Assembly (NCBI GenBank): GCA_020634625.1
Contig: JACKBJ010000013.1
Location: forward strand, 30,252 to 94,251
Length of the DNA: 64,000 nt
Direction: 5' to 3'
From: Caldilineae bacterium
Lineage (GTDB): Bacteria; Chloroflexota; Anaerolineae; Epilineales; Epilineaceae
How positions within the stretch are numbered: the stretch's first letter is position 1; each line of letters begins with the position of its first letter. The notes beneath the pieces are model-generated. The model was not told the DNA's origin. It saw only the letters and a program-made list of their open reading frames with translations, and ran no database searches. This document shows, one piece after another, positions 33,336 through 41,288 of this stretch. Position numbers and translations under genes: made by a program.

Positions 33336-35564
33336 ATGACCCGACGCCCGAAGTACTTGCTCGGCCTAGGCGCCCTGTTGCCGCTGCTTTTCGCGGCGGC
33401 CATGGCGCTGGGTGCGCTGGGCGCCAGCCCGGCCGCCGCCCGCGGCCTGGCCCAGGACGAGCCCGGCGACTGCCCCAGCGCCTGCGAGGCCCAACGCGAT
33501 GCCTTCATGCAGCGCTGTCTGAACAGCGGCCGCGACGACTGCGAGGCCCTGGTCGACAAGATGGTCGCGGCCTGCGTCGAGCGCTGCGACGCGCCGACCG
33601 AGCCGGAGCCCAGCGACTGCGCCGGCGCCTGCGAGCGCCGCGTCAAGGTCTGGCTGAGCGACTGCCTGGCCAGCGGCCGCGAAGGCTGCCGTGACCAGGC
33701 GGCCAAGCTGCTCGAGCGCTGCATCGCCAGCTGCGACCGCCCGGTGGACTGCGAGGGTCGCTGCGCCGACCATGCCCGCCAGCAGCGCGAGGCCTGCCTC
33801 GCCGCCGGCGGCGGTGACGACGCCTGCGCCGCCAAGGAGCAGCGGGTCCTGGCCGACTGCCTCGAGCGCTGCGCCAACCCGCCGGCCCGACCCGAGCCGC
33901 GACCGCAGCCGCGCCCCGAGCCCAGCTGCGGGCAGCGCTGCGGCGAGGAGCTCATCACCTTCCTGCTCGACTGCGTGGCCTCCGGCCGCGACAACTGCGC
34001 CGACCTGGCTCGCGAGAAGCTGCTGGCCTGCCTGAAGTCCTGCGAGCGTCCGACCCAGCCGGTCGATCCGGTCCAACCGCCGAGCTGCCAGGGCCGCTGC
34101 GAGGAGCGCGCCAACGCGACCCTGCGCGAGTGTCTGGCCGCCGGTGGTGGCGAGGAGCGCTGCCGCGAGAAGCGACAGGCCGTCCTCGAGCAGTGCATCC
34201 GGGGTTGCGAGCCGAATCCGGCGTCCCCGAGCTGTGAAGATCGCTGCAAGCAGCGCGCGACGGAGGTCGAGAAAGCCTGCCGCGAGGCCGGTGGAAGGCC
34301 CGACGACTGCGCCGCCAAGGCACGCACCGTCTTGAACGAGTGCCTCCAGAGCTGCGAGCCGAAGCCGGTCGAGCCGACCTGCGAGGAGCGCTGCCGCCAG
34401 AAGGCCCAGCAGGTGCTGGAGGCCTGCAAGGCTCGCCGCGGCGAGAACTGCGAGCAGCAGGCCAAGGAGGCCTTCGAGGCCTGCGTGGCCGAGAACTGCG
34501 AGCCGAAGCCAGTCGAGCCGACCTGCGAGGATCGCTGCAAGCAGCGTGCGGCCGAGGTCGAGAAGCTCTGCCGCGACGCCGGCGGCAACGCCGAGGAATG
34601 CGCGGCCCGCGGCCGCGCCGCCTTCGCCGAGTGCATGCAGGGCTGCGCGCCCAACCCGGCGCCCAGCTGCGAGCAGGGCTGCAAGGCCCGCGCCGAGGCG
34701 GCCTACAGGGAGTGCATCGCGTCGGGTGGCGGCGAGGACCGCTGTGCCGAGCTGCGCAGCTCGACCTTCGAGGCCTGCATGGCCGAGAAGTGCGAGCCGA
34801 AGCCGGTCGAGCCGACCTGCGAGGAGCGCTGTCGCCAGAAGGCCCAGCAGGTGCTGGAGGCCTGCAAGGCCCGCGGCGGCGAGAACTGTGAGCGGCAGGC
34901 CAAGGAGGCCTTCGACGCCTGCGTGGCCGAGAACTGCGAGCCGAAGCCGGTGGAGCCGACCTGCGAGGATCGCTGCAAGCAGCGTGCGGCCGAGGTCGAG
35001 AAGCTCTGCCGCGACGCCGGCGGAAGCGCCGAGGACTGCGCGGCCCGCGGCCGCGCCGCCTTCGCCGAGTGCATGCAGAGCTGTGCGCCCGACCCGGCGC
35101 CCGGCTGCGAGCAGGGCTGCAAGGCCCGCGCCGAGGCGGCCTACAAGGAGTGCATCGCGTCGGGCGGCGGCGAGGACCGCTGCGCCGCGCTGCGCACGTC
35201 GACCTTCGAGGCCTGCATGACCCGCTGCGAGCCGAAGCCGGTCGAGCCGACCTGCGAGGAAGGCTGCAAGGCCCGCGCCGAGGAGGCCTTCAAGGCCTGT
35301 CGCGAGGCCGGTGGCGGGCCGGATCGCTGTGAAGGCGTCCGCAACTCGATCCTGCAGGAATGTCTGATCAGCTGCTCGCCGCGGAATCCCGAGTGCCTGG
35401 GCCGTTGCCGCGAGCAGGCCAACACGCTGCTCGAGGAATGTCGCGCCAACGGCGGTGAGGACTGCGAGCTGCGGGCTCGGAATGCCTACGTCGAGTGCGC
35501 CCGCCAGAACTGCCCGGTGACGCCCGCGCCAGACCCGCGTCCGGAGCCGCTGGACCGAAGCTGA
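33336..35564 (+). CDS. secreted protein of 14 tandem six-cysteine repeats
   Basis: The 742-residue protein has a signal peptide (LLGLGALLPLLFAAAMALGA). The rest is 14 tandem units of about 40-58 residues, including linkers, each with the spacing C-x3-C-x10-C-x7/9-C-x10-C-x3/4-C. That makes 84 repeat cysteines, with Pro/Glu linkers such as CEPKPVEPTC between units. Each unit reads as two amphipathic helices joined by a Gly-rich turn, with cysteine pairs at the ends, like a disulphide-stapled helical hairpin. Units 7-9 and 10-12 are a near-identical block duplication. AAGGAG (33320-33325) precedes ATG 33336. There is no membrane tail or catalytic motif. I recognise no named family; function is unknown. 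Confidence 0.85.
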   Translation: MTRRPKYLLGLGALLPLLFAAAMALGALGASPAAARGLAQDEPGDCPSACEAQRDAFMQRCLNSGRDDCEALVDKMVAACVERCDAPTEPEPSDCAGACERRVKVWLSDCLASGREGCRDQAAKLLERCIASCDRPVDCEGRCADHARQQREACLAAGGGDDACAAKEQRVLADCLERCANPPARPEPRPQPRPEPSCGQRCGEELITFLLDCVASGRDNCADLAREKLLACLKSCERPTQPVDPVQPPSCQGRCEERANATLRECLAAGGGEERCREKRQAVLEQCIRGCEPNPASPSCEDRCKQRATEVEKACREAGGRPDDCAAKARTVLNECLQSCEPKPVEPTCEERCRQKAQQVLEACKARRGENCEQQAKEAFEACVAENCEPKPVEPTCEDRCKQRAAEVEKLCRDAGGNAEECAARGRAAFAECMQGCAPNPAPSCEQGCKARAEAAYRECIASGGGEDRCAELRSSTFEACMAEKCEPKPVEPTCEERCRQKAQQVLEACKARGGENCERQAKEAFDACVAENCEPKPVEPTCEDRCKQRAAEVEKLCRDAGGSAEDCAARGRAAFAECMQSCAPDPAPGCEQGCKARAEAAYKECIASGGGEDRCAALRTSTFEACMTRCEPKPVEPTCEEGCKARAEEAFKACREAGGGPDRCEGVRNSILQECLISCSPRNPECLGRCREQANTLLEECRANGGEDCELRARNAYVECARQNCPVTPAPDPRPEPLDRS
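34377..35249 (+). repeat. tandem block duplication (438 + 435 bases) inside the Cys-repeat gene
   Basis: Bases 34377-34814 (units 7-9) and 34815-35249 (units 10-12) differ by scattered substitutions and one codon; a rough count over the first 144 bases shows about eight differences. The block is exactly three protein units, which indicates a recent in-frame duplication of a three-unit module. Confidence 0.85.
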
Positions 35565-35584
35565 CCCCGTCGTCTGCCACGTTC

Positions 35585-35616
35585 ACGAGGCCCGGTGTCG
35601 CATCACCGGGCCTCGT
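35585..35616. terminator. 13-bp perfect hairpin between convergent genes
   Basis: ACGAGGCCCGGTG (35585-35597), a six-base loop TCGCAT, and CACCGGGCCTCGT (35604-35616) lie between the Cys-repeat stop (35564) and the UbiA stop (35661). This is a strong bidirectional terminator candidate. Confidence 0.8.
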
Positions 35617-35660
35617 CGTGCGTCTTCACCCTGGGTCTCGTCCAGCGTCCGCAGACGCGT

Positions 35661-36683
35661 TCAGCGCCCGCCCAAGGTCCAGAGCGGCGAGTGGTTCGAC
35701 AGCTCGACGTTGAACCAGTCGTACATCGCCGGCACATGTACGAACATCAAGCCGAAGAAGGCCACCACGCAAAGCAGGGCATAGCCCACGAAGGCCCGTT
35801 CGTGCCACAACCGCTCCGGGTGCTGCACCGGGCTGTCCGGCGCCAGGCCGATGCGCAGGTACCAGGTCATGAAGCCGGCCACCAGCGGCATGGCCAGGAT
35901 CAGCTCGAGGTGGTAGCGCACCACGAAGACGCCGGTGAAGAGCGCGCCCATCATCGCGAAGAAGAACAGCCCGACCAGCAGGCGATCCTCGTCGTAGTGG
36001 ACGAAGGAGCGCCGATAGCGTCCGGCTGCCTCGGCGTCGTCGATGTGGCGGTACTCGGCGAAGCGCTTGATGGCCATGAAGAAGGCGCCGAACATCCAGT
36101 AGGCGATCCCGAGCGAGACCGGCGGGAAGGCGTCTCCGATCAACGCGAACCAGCCGAGCATCAGGCGGATCGGGTTGTTGACCGACTCCGAGATCACGTC
36201 GAGGTAGGGCAGCTCCTTCGTCCGCCAGGGCGGGACGTTGTAGACGATGCCCATCGTCCACAGGGCCAGGGCGCTGCGACCCACGTAGGGGTTGACCGAC
36301 CAGGCCAGGCCGAGCCCCAGGAGCGCCAGGGCCAGCCAGAGCGCGAGGGCCGGCAATGGGCGCACGAGGCCGCTGGCCGCCGGCCGGCGGTGCTTGACCG
36401 GATGCTCGCGATCCTGGGGCGCGTCCAGCAGCTCGTTGAGCACGTAGTTGCTCGAGGCCACGATGCAGGTCGCCGCCAGGGTGCCGAGGAGCGGTAGCAG
36501 CGCCGCCGAGGTCGCGCGCTCGGGCTCGAAGAACACGGCCAGGATCGCACCGGGCAGCACGAAGACGTTCTTGAACCAGTGATCCGGCCGCATCATCCGC
36601 AGGTAGGGCATCGGGCTGCCCGATGGCTGGCCGGCCGGGGCTCCGGCTGCCTGGGTCTGGGTTCGACGGCGCTCAGAGGACAT
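35661..36683 (-). CDS. UbiA-family prenyltransferase (decaprenyl-phosphate phosphoribosyltransferase-like)
   Basis: The 340-residue integral membrane enzyme has about nine helices. Its first Asp-rich motif, NELLDAPQDREHP (Asn83, Asp87, Asp91), binds Mg2+ and a pyrophosphate. The second region is ELPYLDVISESVNNPIRL. The N-terminal MRPDHWFKNVFVL is the hallmark of the branch that moves phosphoribose from PRPP to polyprenyl phosphate, as in mycobacterial Rv3806c, rather than quinone or haem synthases. It starts at ATG 36683, overlapping the HAD gene by 11 bases. It lies last in an operon with a HAD phosphatase and two GT-C enzymes, consistent with making a lipid-linked pentose. The substrate assignment is inferred. 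Confidence 0.82.
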   Translation of the reverse strand: MSSERRRTQTQAAGAPAGQPSGSPMPYLRMMRPDHWFKNVFVLPGAILAVFFEPERATSAALLPLLGTLAATCIVASSNYVLNELLDAPQDREHPVKHRRPAASGLVRPLPALALWLALALLGLGLAWSVNPYVGRSALALWTMGIVYNVPPWRTKELPYLDVISESVNNPIRLMLGWFALIGDAFPPVSLGIAYWMFGAFFMAIKRFAEYRHIDDAEAAGRYRRSFVHYDEDRLLVGLFFFAMMGALFTGVFVVRYHLELILAMPLVAGFMTWYLRIGLAPDSPVQHPERLWHERAFVGYALLCVVAFFGLMFVHVPAMYDWFNVELSNHSPLWTLGGR

Positions 36684-37380
36684 CGATCAGGTCCGTGAGC
36701 GTCGTCAGGCGGAGGTAGTCCGCCCGGTTCGGGGTCGAGCGGTCGCCGACGATGGCGCAGGGCATGCCGGCCGCGGCGGCGGCCGCCGCGTCGACCTCGG
36801 GCCGATCGCCGACGTAGAGGATCGCCGCCGGCGGCAGATCCCAGAGCGCCGCGGCATGCAGCAGGCCGGCCGGATGGGGCTTGAAGGCATGGATCGCGGC
36901 ATCGGTCGCCGCCAAGACCGGGTCGAAGCGGCCGGCCAGCCCCATGGCGGCCAGCTTCGCCACGGCCGGATAGTCCGAGAACACCCCGGCCGGGATGCCG
37001 CGTGCCGCGAGGGCCTCCAGCAGCGCCGGCAGCTCGGGGCGCATGACGCGGCGCAGCTGGGGCAGCGGCCGCCGGTCGATCCACTCGTGCACGATGGCCT
37101 CCAACGCGTCCGGCGGCATGCCCAGCTGCTCGGCCGGCAGCCGGTACTGTCGGCGCTCCAGGTCGCTGGCGCCGTCGCCCAGCGTCCGCAGCGTCTCGCG
37201 CGTGCTCCGAAAGGTCTGGATCGCGCGCCAGACCTGCAGCGACGCCTTGGGCGAGCGGGTCTCGACGGGCAGCCTGGCCAAGGCCAGCAGCATCCGCAGC
37301 CGCAACGGGTCTTGCCGGTAGAGCGTACCGTCGAGGTCGAACAGCAGGGCGCGCGGGGCGCCGGGCCGCGGCGCGCTCAT
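36673..37380 (-). CDS. HAD-superfamily phosphatase
   Basis: The 235-residue protein shows the four HAD motifs: LLFDLDGTLY with nucleophile Asp15 and acid Asp17, VFSDYPAVAK (motif II Ser), the Lys in FKPHPAGLL, and ILYVGDRPEVDAAAAAAAGM with the metal Asp pair. A helical C1-type cap lies between motifs I and II. The substrate is unknown. The overlap with UbiA (11 bases) and with the GT-C gene (ATGA) suggests that it dephosphorylates the polyprenyl-phospho-sugar-phosphate made by the UbiA enzyme, the step done by a different phosphatase family in mycobacteria. It is soluble. Confidence 0.85.
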   Translation of the reverse strand: MSAPRPGAPRALLFDLDGTLYRQDPLRLRMLLALARLPVETRSPKASLQVWRAIQTFRSTRETLRTLGDGASDLERRQYRLPAEQLGMPPDALEAIVHEWIDRRPLPQLRRVMRPELPALLEALAARGIPAGVFSDYPAVAKLAAMGLAGRFDPVLAATDAAIHAFKPHPAGLLHAAALWDLPPAAILYVGDRPEVDAAAAAAAGMPCAIVGDRSTPNRADYLRLTTLTDLIDVL

Positions 37381-39116
37381 CGCTCGAGCCGCCGGTAGAT
37401 CCGCACCGGCGAGTGCTCCAGCCAATCGGGCACCGGGATGCTGGCCACCAGCTCGAAGCCGGGCAGCTCGGTCCCCGCGGCGAAGCGCTCGGCAAGCGCG
37501 ATCCTGTTGCTCTGGTAGTAGAAGTCGGTGCTCGGATCCTTGGGCTGCGCACGGAAGGTGTAGGCCGCGTAGTCGAAGCCGCGCGAACCCATCTCCCCGT
37601 TGAGCGCGGCGAGGTCGTCCGGCGGTGCCTCGAAGTCGGCGAAGCTGGCCACCCGGGTGTCCGGCAGCCCGGTCAGGAACTTCACATGGCTGGGATGCAT
37701 CACCACGATGCGGGCCTGATCGGGCAGCGCGCCGTCGATCCACTCGGCCAAGAGCCAGATGTCCCAGTTGTTGTAGCGCACCTTGTTGAGCTCGTAGCGG
37801 GTCAGGCTGGCGCCGCCGGCCAGGATCGGCAGGACCAGGGCCGCCAGCAGGGCCAGGCCGGCAAGCGCCGCGGTCCCCCGGTCGCGCAGCAGGCCGAAGC
37901 CCATGACCCCGACTAGCGCTAGGGCCAGGCCGATCAGCGCCAGGTCCAGCGCCAGCGGGACGTCGCTCCGTTCGGCGGCCAGCTTGCCCAGCCAGATCCA
38001 GCCCATCCGCAGTCCGATCGCCAGGGCCGCGGCCAGGGCCAGCCGAGCGAGGCCGGGCGGCCGCCCGGCCAGCGCCCTCGGCAGCCAGCCCAGCGCGATC
38101 TCGCGCAGGCCCAGGGCGAAGTAGAACAGCGCGATCCACTGGCTGGGGTAGACGTAACGGGCCTTGTCGATGCCGAAGCCGATCACCAGCGCCACCGCCA
38201 GGACGTAGAAGGTCAGCAGCATGACGCTGGCGGCGCGGAAGTCGCGCCAGCCGGCGCGCAGGCCGACCGCCAGCGGCAGGCCCACCGCCAGCAGGAACCA
38301 CTGCAGCTGATCGTCCGGTCCGCGGTACCAGCCCTCGAAGGGCTGCTTGAGGCTGCTGTGCAGGAAACGCAGCTCCGGCCGGAAGCCGCCGGCAGACATC
38401 AGGGTCAGGTAGGCGCTGTCGTCATGACCGAAGCGGGCGCCGAGCAGGCTCCAGGCGGCGACCGGCAGGCAGGCCAGACCGGCCAGCACGAGGTGCCGCC
38501 GCCAGCGCGGCCGATCCCAGACCAGGTTGCCCAGCACCAGGGCCGGCAGGATCACGCCCACCTCGTAGCGCGAGAGGGCGGCCGCCGCGCCGGCGGCGTA
38601 CTGCCAGGGCGAGCGGCGGACGAAGAGCAGGCAGGCCAGCAGCACGAAGAAGCCCATGCTCGGCTCGACCAGCGGCTGCAGCGCCATGCTTTGGAAGGGC
38701 GCATTCAGGACCAGGAGCGCCACGGGCAGGAGCGCGCCGCGGCCCATGGTCCGGACGGCCAGGCCGAAGAGCAGGCCCAGCAGCCCGAGCGAGAAGGCGG
38801 CGTTGAGCAGGCGCGCGGCGTCCAGATAGGGCTGCTTGCCGGGCATCAGCGGCGCGACGAGGGCCATCAGACCCGGGAAGATCGGCATGCGCTTGAAGCT
38901 GGCTGGAAGCGAGAGGTCGGCCAGGCTGCGGGCCGTGCGTTCGAAGGAGTAGTAGTCGTTGTTGGGTAGGTGGAAGGGCTGGGGCAGGGCCATCCACCAC
39001 AGGCACAGGCCGACGACCAGCCCGAGCAGCAGCCATCGCTCGGCGCGGATGGGGCTGGCGGTCGGCAGGGCCTGCTTCGCATCCGAGGCTGCGGGTGACG
39101 CGGCGCTGGCGCTCAT
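37377..39116 (-). CDS. GT-C-fold glycosyltransferase (GT39/ArnT-like), smaller
   Basis: The 579-residue protein has about 12 helices. The first extracytoplasmic loop (LPNNDYYSFERTARSLADLS, then KRMPIFPG) holds the Asp position of GT-C enzymes that use polyprenyl-phosphate sugars. The strict DE pair of ArnT or PMT is ND here. A soluble C-terminal part of about 130 residues follows the last helix (AALPDQARIVVMHPSHVKFL, then IPVPDWLEHSPVRIYRRL). It should transfer a sugar from a lipid carrier on the outer side of the membrane. Its ATG 39116 overlaps the stop of the larger paralogue, and its stop overlaps the HAD gene. Confidence 0.8.
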   Translation of the reverse strand: MSASAASPAASDAKQALPTASPIRAERWLLLGLVVGLCLWWMALPQPFHLPNNDYYSFERTARSLADLSLPASFKRMPIFPGLMALVAPLMPGKQPYLDAARLLNAAFSLGLLGLLFGLAVRTMGRGALLPVALLVLNAPFQSMALQPLVEPSMGFFVLLACLLFVRRSPWQYAAGAAAALSRYEVGVILPALVLGNLVWDRPRWRRHLVLAGLACLPVAAWSLLGARFGHDDSAYLTLMSAGGFRPELRFLHSSLKQPFEGWYRGPDDQLQWFLLAVGLPLAVGLRAGWRDFRAASVMLLTFYVLAVALVIGFGIDKARYVYPSQWIALFYFALGLREIALGWLPRALAGRPPGLARLALAAALAIGLRMGWIWLGKLAAERSDVPLALDLALIGLALALVGVMGFGLLRDRGTAALAGLALLAALVLPILAGGASLTRYELNKVRYNNWDIWLLAEWIDGALPDQARIVVMHPSHVKFLTGLPDTRVASFADFEAPPDDLAALNGEMGSRGFDYAAYTFRAQPKDPSTDFYYQSNRIALAERFAAGTELPGFELVASIPVPDWLEHSPVRIYRRLER

Positions 39117-41146
39117 CGGCGGTCTCCGTGGGGGTCGATGCGGTCGGGCAGGACCAGGGCGTCGCCTTCGATCCGCCGACCGGCCAGGCGCAGCGGCACG
39201 CGCACGCCGCTGTCCGGAGAGTAGAGGCCCAGGTGCAGTCGGAGGTCGTCGGGAGCGCCGGCCGCGATCTCGATCCGGTGCCGGTCGATGATCAAGGCCC
39301 GAACCGGCCATTCGGTGGTCGGCTGGCCGCCTTCGGCCGGCGTGCCGTCGTGCTGGCCGTAGCGCTCGCCGTCCGGGCCGTAGAGCTGCGTGAACACTGA
39401 GAGCTGTTCGGCGCTCCGGCCCTGGCTGTGCCAGAACAGGCGCAGGTCGAGCGCCTGGCTGCCATCCGGTCCCGTCACGCGGTCCATGGCGTAGCCCAGC
39501 AGCCGTGCGACGCCCTCGAAGTCGGCCAGGTCGGCCGGCGCTTCGGCCAGGCGGCTGGCACGGACCCATCCCTGCCGCTGGTTGCCCAGGTCGATGATCG
39601 GGCTGAAGCGCGGTCGGCCGTCGATCGGCTCTTGCAGCATGTCGACGTAGGCCTCGAAGGCGGCGATCTCCGCGTCCCACATCAGCACCACCGGCGCCTG
39701 CCGCGCTTCGGTCGCCTCGATCAGGTCCGCGTCGCGGAAGGCGCCGACGCCGACCGCGCGGCTCGAGAAGGCCGCCATCTCGGGCGCCAGGCGGCGGCCG
39801 GCGAGGAAGGCGACCAGCTGGTAGTCGGTGACGACGAAATCGTCCGGCCGGCTGTAGACGGCCAGGAAGCGCGCCGCGGCGCGCAGCTCGTCGTCGCGCC
39901 GCTGCTCGGCCGCGGCTTCCTCCGAGCCGGGCGGCACGACCCGGCCGTCGTTGCGGTAGCTGCGCGCCTGAGCCAGCGAGGCGTCGACGACCAGCACCCG
40001 GGGAAGCCAGGCCAGCCAGGCCAGCAGGCCGGCCAGGACCAGCCAGGCGGGCCAGCCGGCCCGGGTGGGACGCTCGCGCCGCGCTCGGATGCGCGTCGGG
40101 AGCTCACCGACCGCCAGGCCGGCAAGCAGGGCCAGGCCGAAGAGCAGCGGCTCGAAATGGTCCTTGATCCAGAGCGGCGCGTGTTGCAGGGCGGTCAGGG
40201 TGGCCAGGATCGGCCAGGCCAGGGCCAGCAGCGCACCGGCGCTCGGACGGCGCAGGAGCAGCAGGGCGCCGGTCAAGGCCAGGAGCAGCAGCCCGAGGTT
40301 GTCGGATGCCAGCCAGGCGCCCAGGAGCGCCAGGTTGGCGCCCAGATCGACCGCGTAGTTCGAACGGGTGTCGAGGTAGGTGCCCAGGACCTGCTGGACG
40401 AAGCGCTGCGGCCCGTAGGCCAGGGCGCTGAGCGCCAAGGGGCCGAGGCTGCCCAGGCCCAGCAGGGCCAGGTCGCGCGCCAGGCGGGGCAGGCGCGCTC
40501 GCATGGCCTCGTCCGCCGCGAAGCCGCGTCGCCAGATCACCAGCAGGCCCAGCGGCAGGCCCAGGTACAGCATCTGCAGCTTGAACCAGAGGCTCAGGCC
40601 CAGGGCCAGGGCGGCGGCGCTCAGGCGCAGCGGGTTGCCCGAACGGCCGTAGCCCAGCGCCAGACCCAGCGCCAGCGCTGCCCAGGCGAAGGCCGGCAGG
40701 CCGATCATGGCCGCGCGCGAGGCCCACCAATGGTTGGGTGCCAGAAGCAGCGCCAGCGCCCCGAACAGGCCGCCGGCCCAGGCTCGGCCGGGGCCGGCTC
40801 CGCGCTCGGCCAGCAGCGTGCGCGCGCCGATCGCCACGCCGATCGCGCCGGGCAGGCTCGCCAGGACCGTCAGGCCGCGGGCCGCCTCCAGGCTGGGACC
40901 GAGGACCCGAAAGACCTGCCCGAGCAGCCAGGTGTAGCCGGGCGGCTGATCGGCCCAGACCTCGCGATACAGCCCGAAGCCGTCGGCCAGGAGCCAGGCC
41001 TTGGAGACGTTGATGCCCTCGTCGGAGTCCCAGCGCAGCCCGCCCAGGTGGGTCAGGGCGAGCGCGGCGCCGGCGAGAACGAGCAGGCAGAGCGCGATGC
41101 GGCCAACGCGATCGGCCGAGGGCCTGGTGTCTGGGGCTGCGGGCAT
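39113..41146 (-). CDS. GT-C-fold glycosyltransferase (GT39 family), larger
   Basis: The 677-residue protein has about 11-12 helices. The catalytic loop reads GLRWDSDEGINVSKAWLLADG followed by WADQPPGYTWLLG, with Asp-Glu in the place used by PMT/ArnT-type enzymes and the K/Q-P-P motif after it. A large C-terminal extracytoplasmic domain of about 250 residues follows. The donor is expected to be a polyprenyl-phosphate sugar; the acceptor is unknown (glycan or protein). ATG 41146 is the first gene of a four-gene minus-strand operon with two ATGA overlaps. It is divergent from the ABC exporter genes. Confidence 0.85.
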   Translation of the reverse strand: MPAAPDTRPSADRVGRIALCLLVLAGAALALTHLGGLRWDSDEGINVSKAWLLADGFGLYREVWADQPPGYTWLLGQVFRVLGPSLEAARGLTVLASLPGAIGVAIGARTLLAERGAGPGRAWAGGLFGALALLLAPNHWWASRAAMIGLPAFAWAALALGLALGYGRSGNPLRLSAAALALGLSLWFKLQMLYLGLPLGLLVIWRRGFAADEAMRARLPRLARDLALLGLGSLGPLALSALAYGPQRFVQQVLGTYLDTRSNYAVDLGANLALLGAWLASDNLGLLLLALTGALLLLRRPSAGALLALAWPILATLTALQHAPLWIKDHFEPLLFGLALLAGLAVGELPTRIRARRERPTRAGWPAWLVLAGLLAWLAWLPRVLVVDASLAQARSYRNDGRVVPPGSEEAAAEQRRDDELRAAARFLAVYSRPDDFVVTDYQLVAFLAGRRLAPEMAAFSSRAVGVGAFRDADLIEATEARQAPVVLMWDAEIAAFEAYVDMLQEPIDGRPRFSPIIDLGNQRQGWVRASRLAEAPADLADFEGVARLLGYAMDRVTGPDGSQALDLRLFWHSQGRSAEQLSVFTQLYGPDGERYGQHDGTPAEGGQPTTEWPVRALIIDRHRIEIAAGAPDDLRLHLGLYSPDSGVRVPLRLAGRRIEGDALVLPDRIDPHGDRR

Positions 41147-41251
41147 GAAGCATCCGGACCATGGCAGCGGCGAGGGGCTGCAGCATAGTGGGGGCGACGG
41201 CGGGCGTCAAGACCGGGAATGGCGACCTGCGGCCGGCCGGCGCCGAGGGTG

Positions 41252-41257
41252 TATAAT
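41252..41257 (+). promoter_or_regulatory. consensus -10 box (TATAAT) before ABC exporter genes
   Basis: A perfect TATAAT, preceded directly by TG, stands out in the GC-rich gap, 32 bases before GTG 41289. No good -35 is seen at 16-18 bases, so it may rely on upstream contacts or an activator. Confidence 0.5.
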
Positions 41258-41288
41258 CACTCGCTCAGCCCCCGCTATGGAGCCTGAC

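Noticed and set aside
33128..34684. Long open frame on the minus strand opposite the Cys-repeat gene
   Set aside because: It mirrors the repeat structure of the plus-strand gene, has no ribosome site, signal or domain, and results from high GC and strict codon use.
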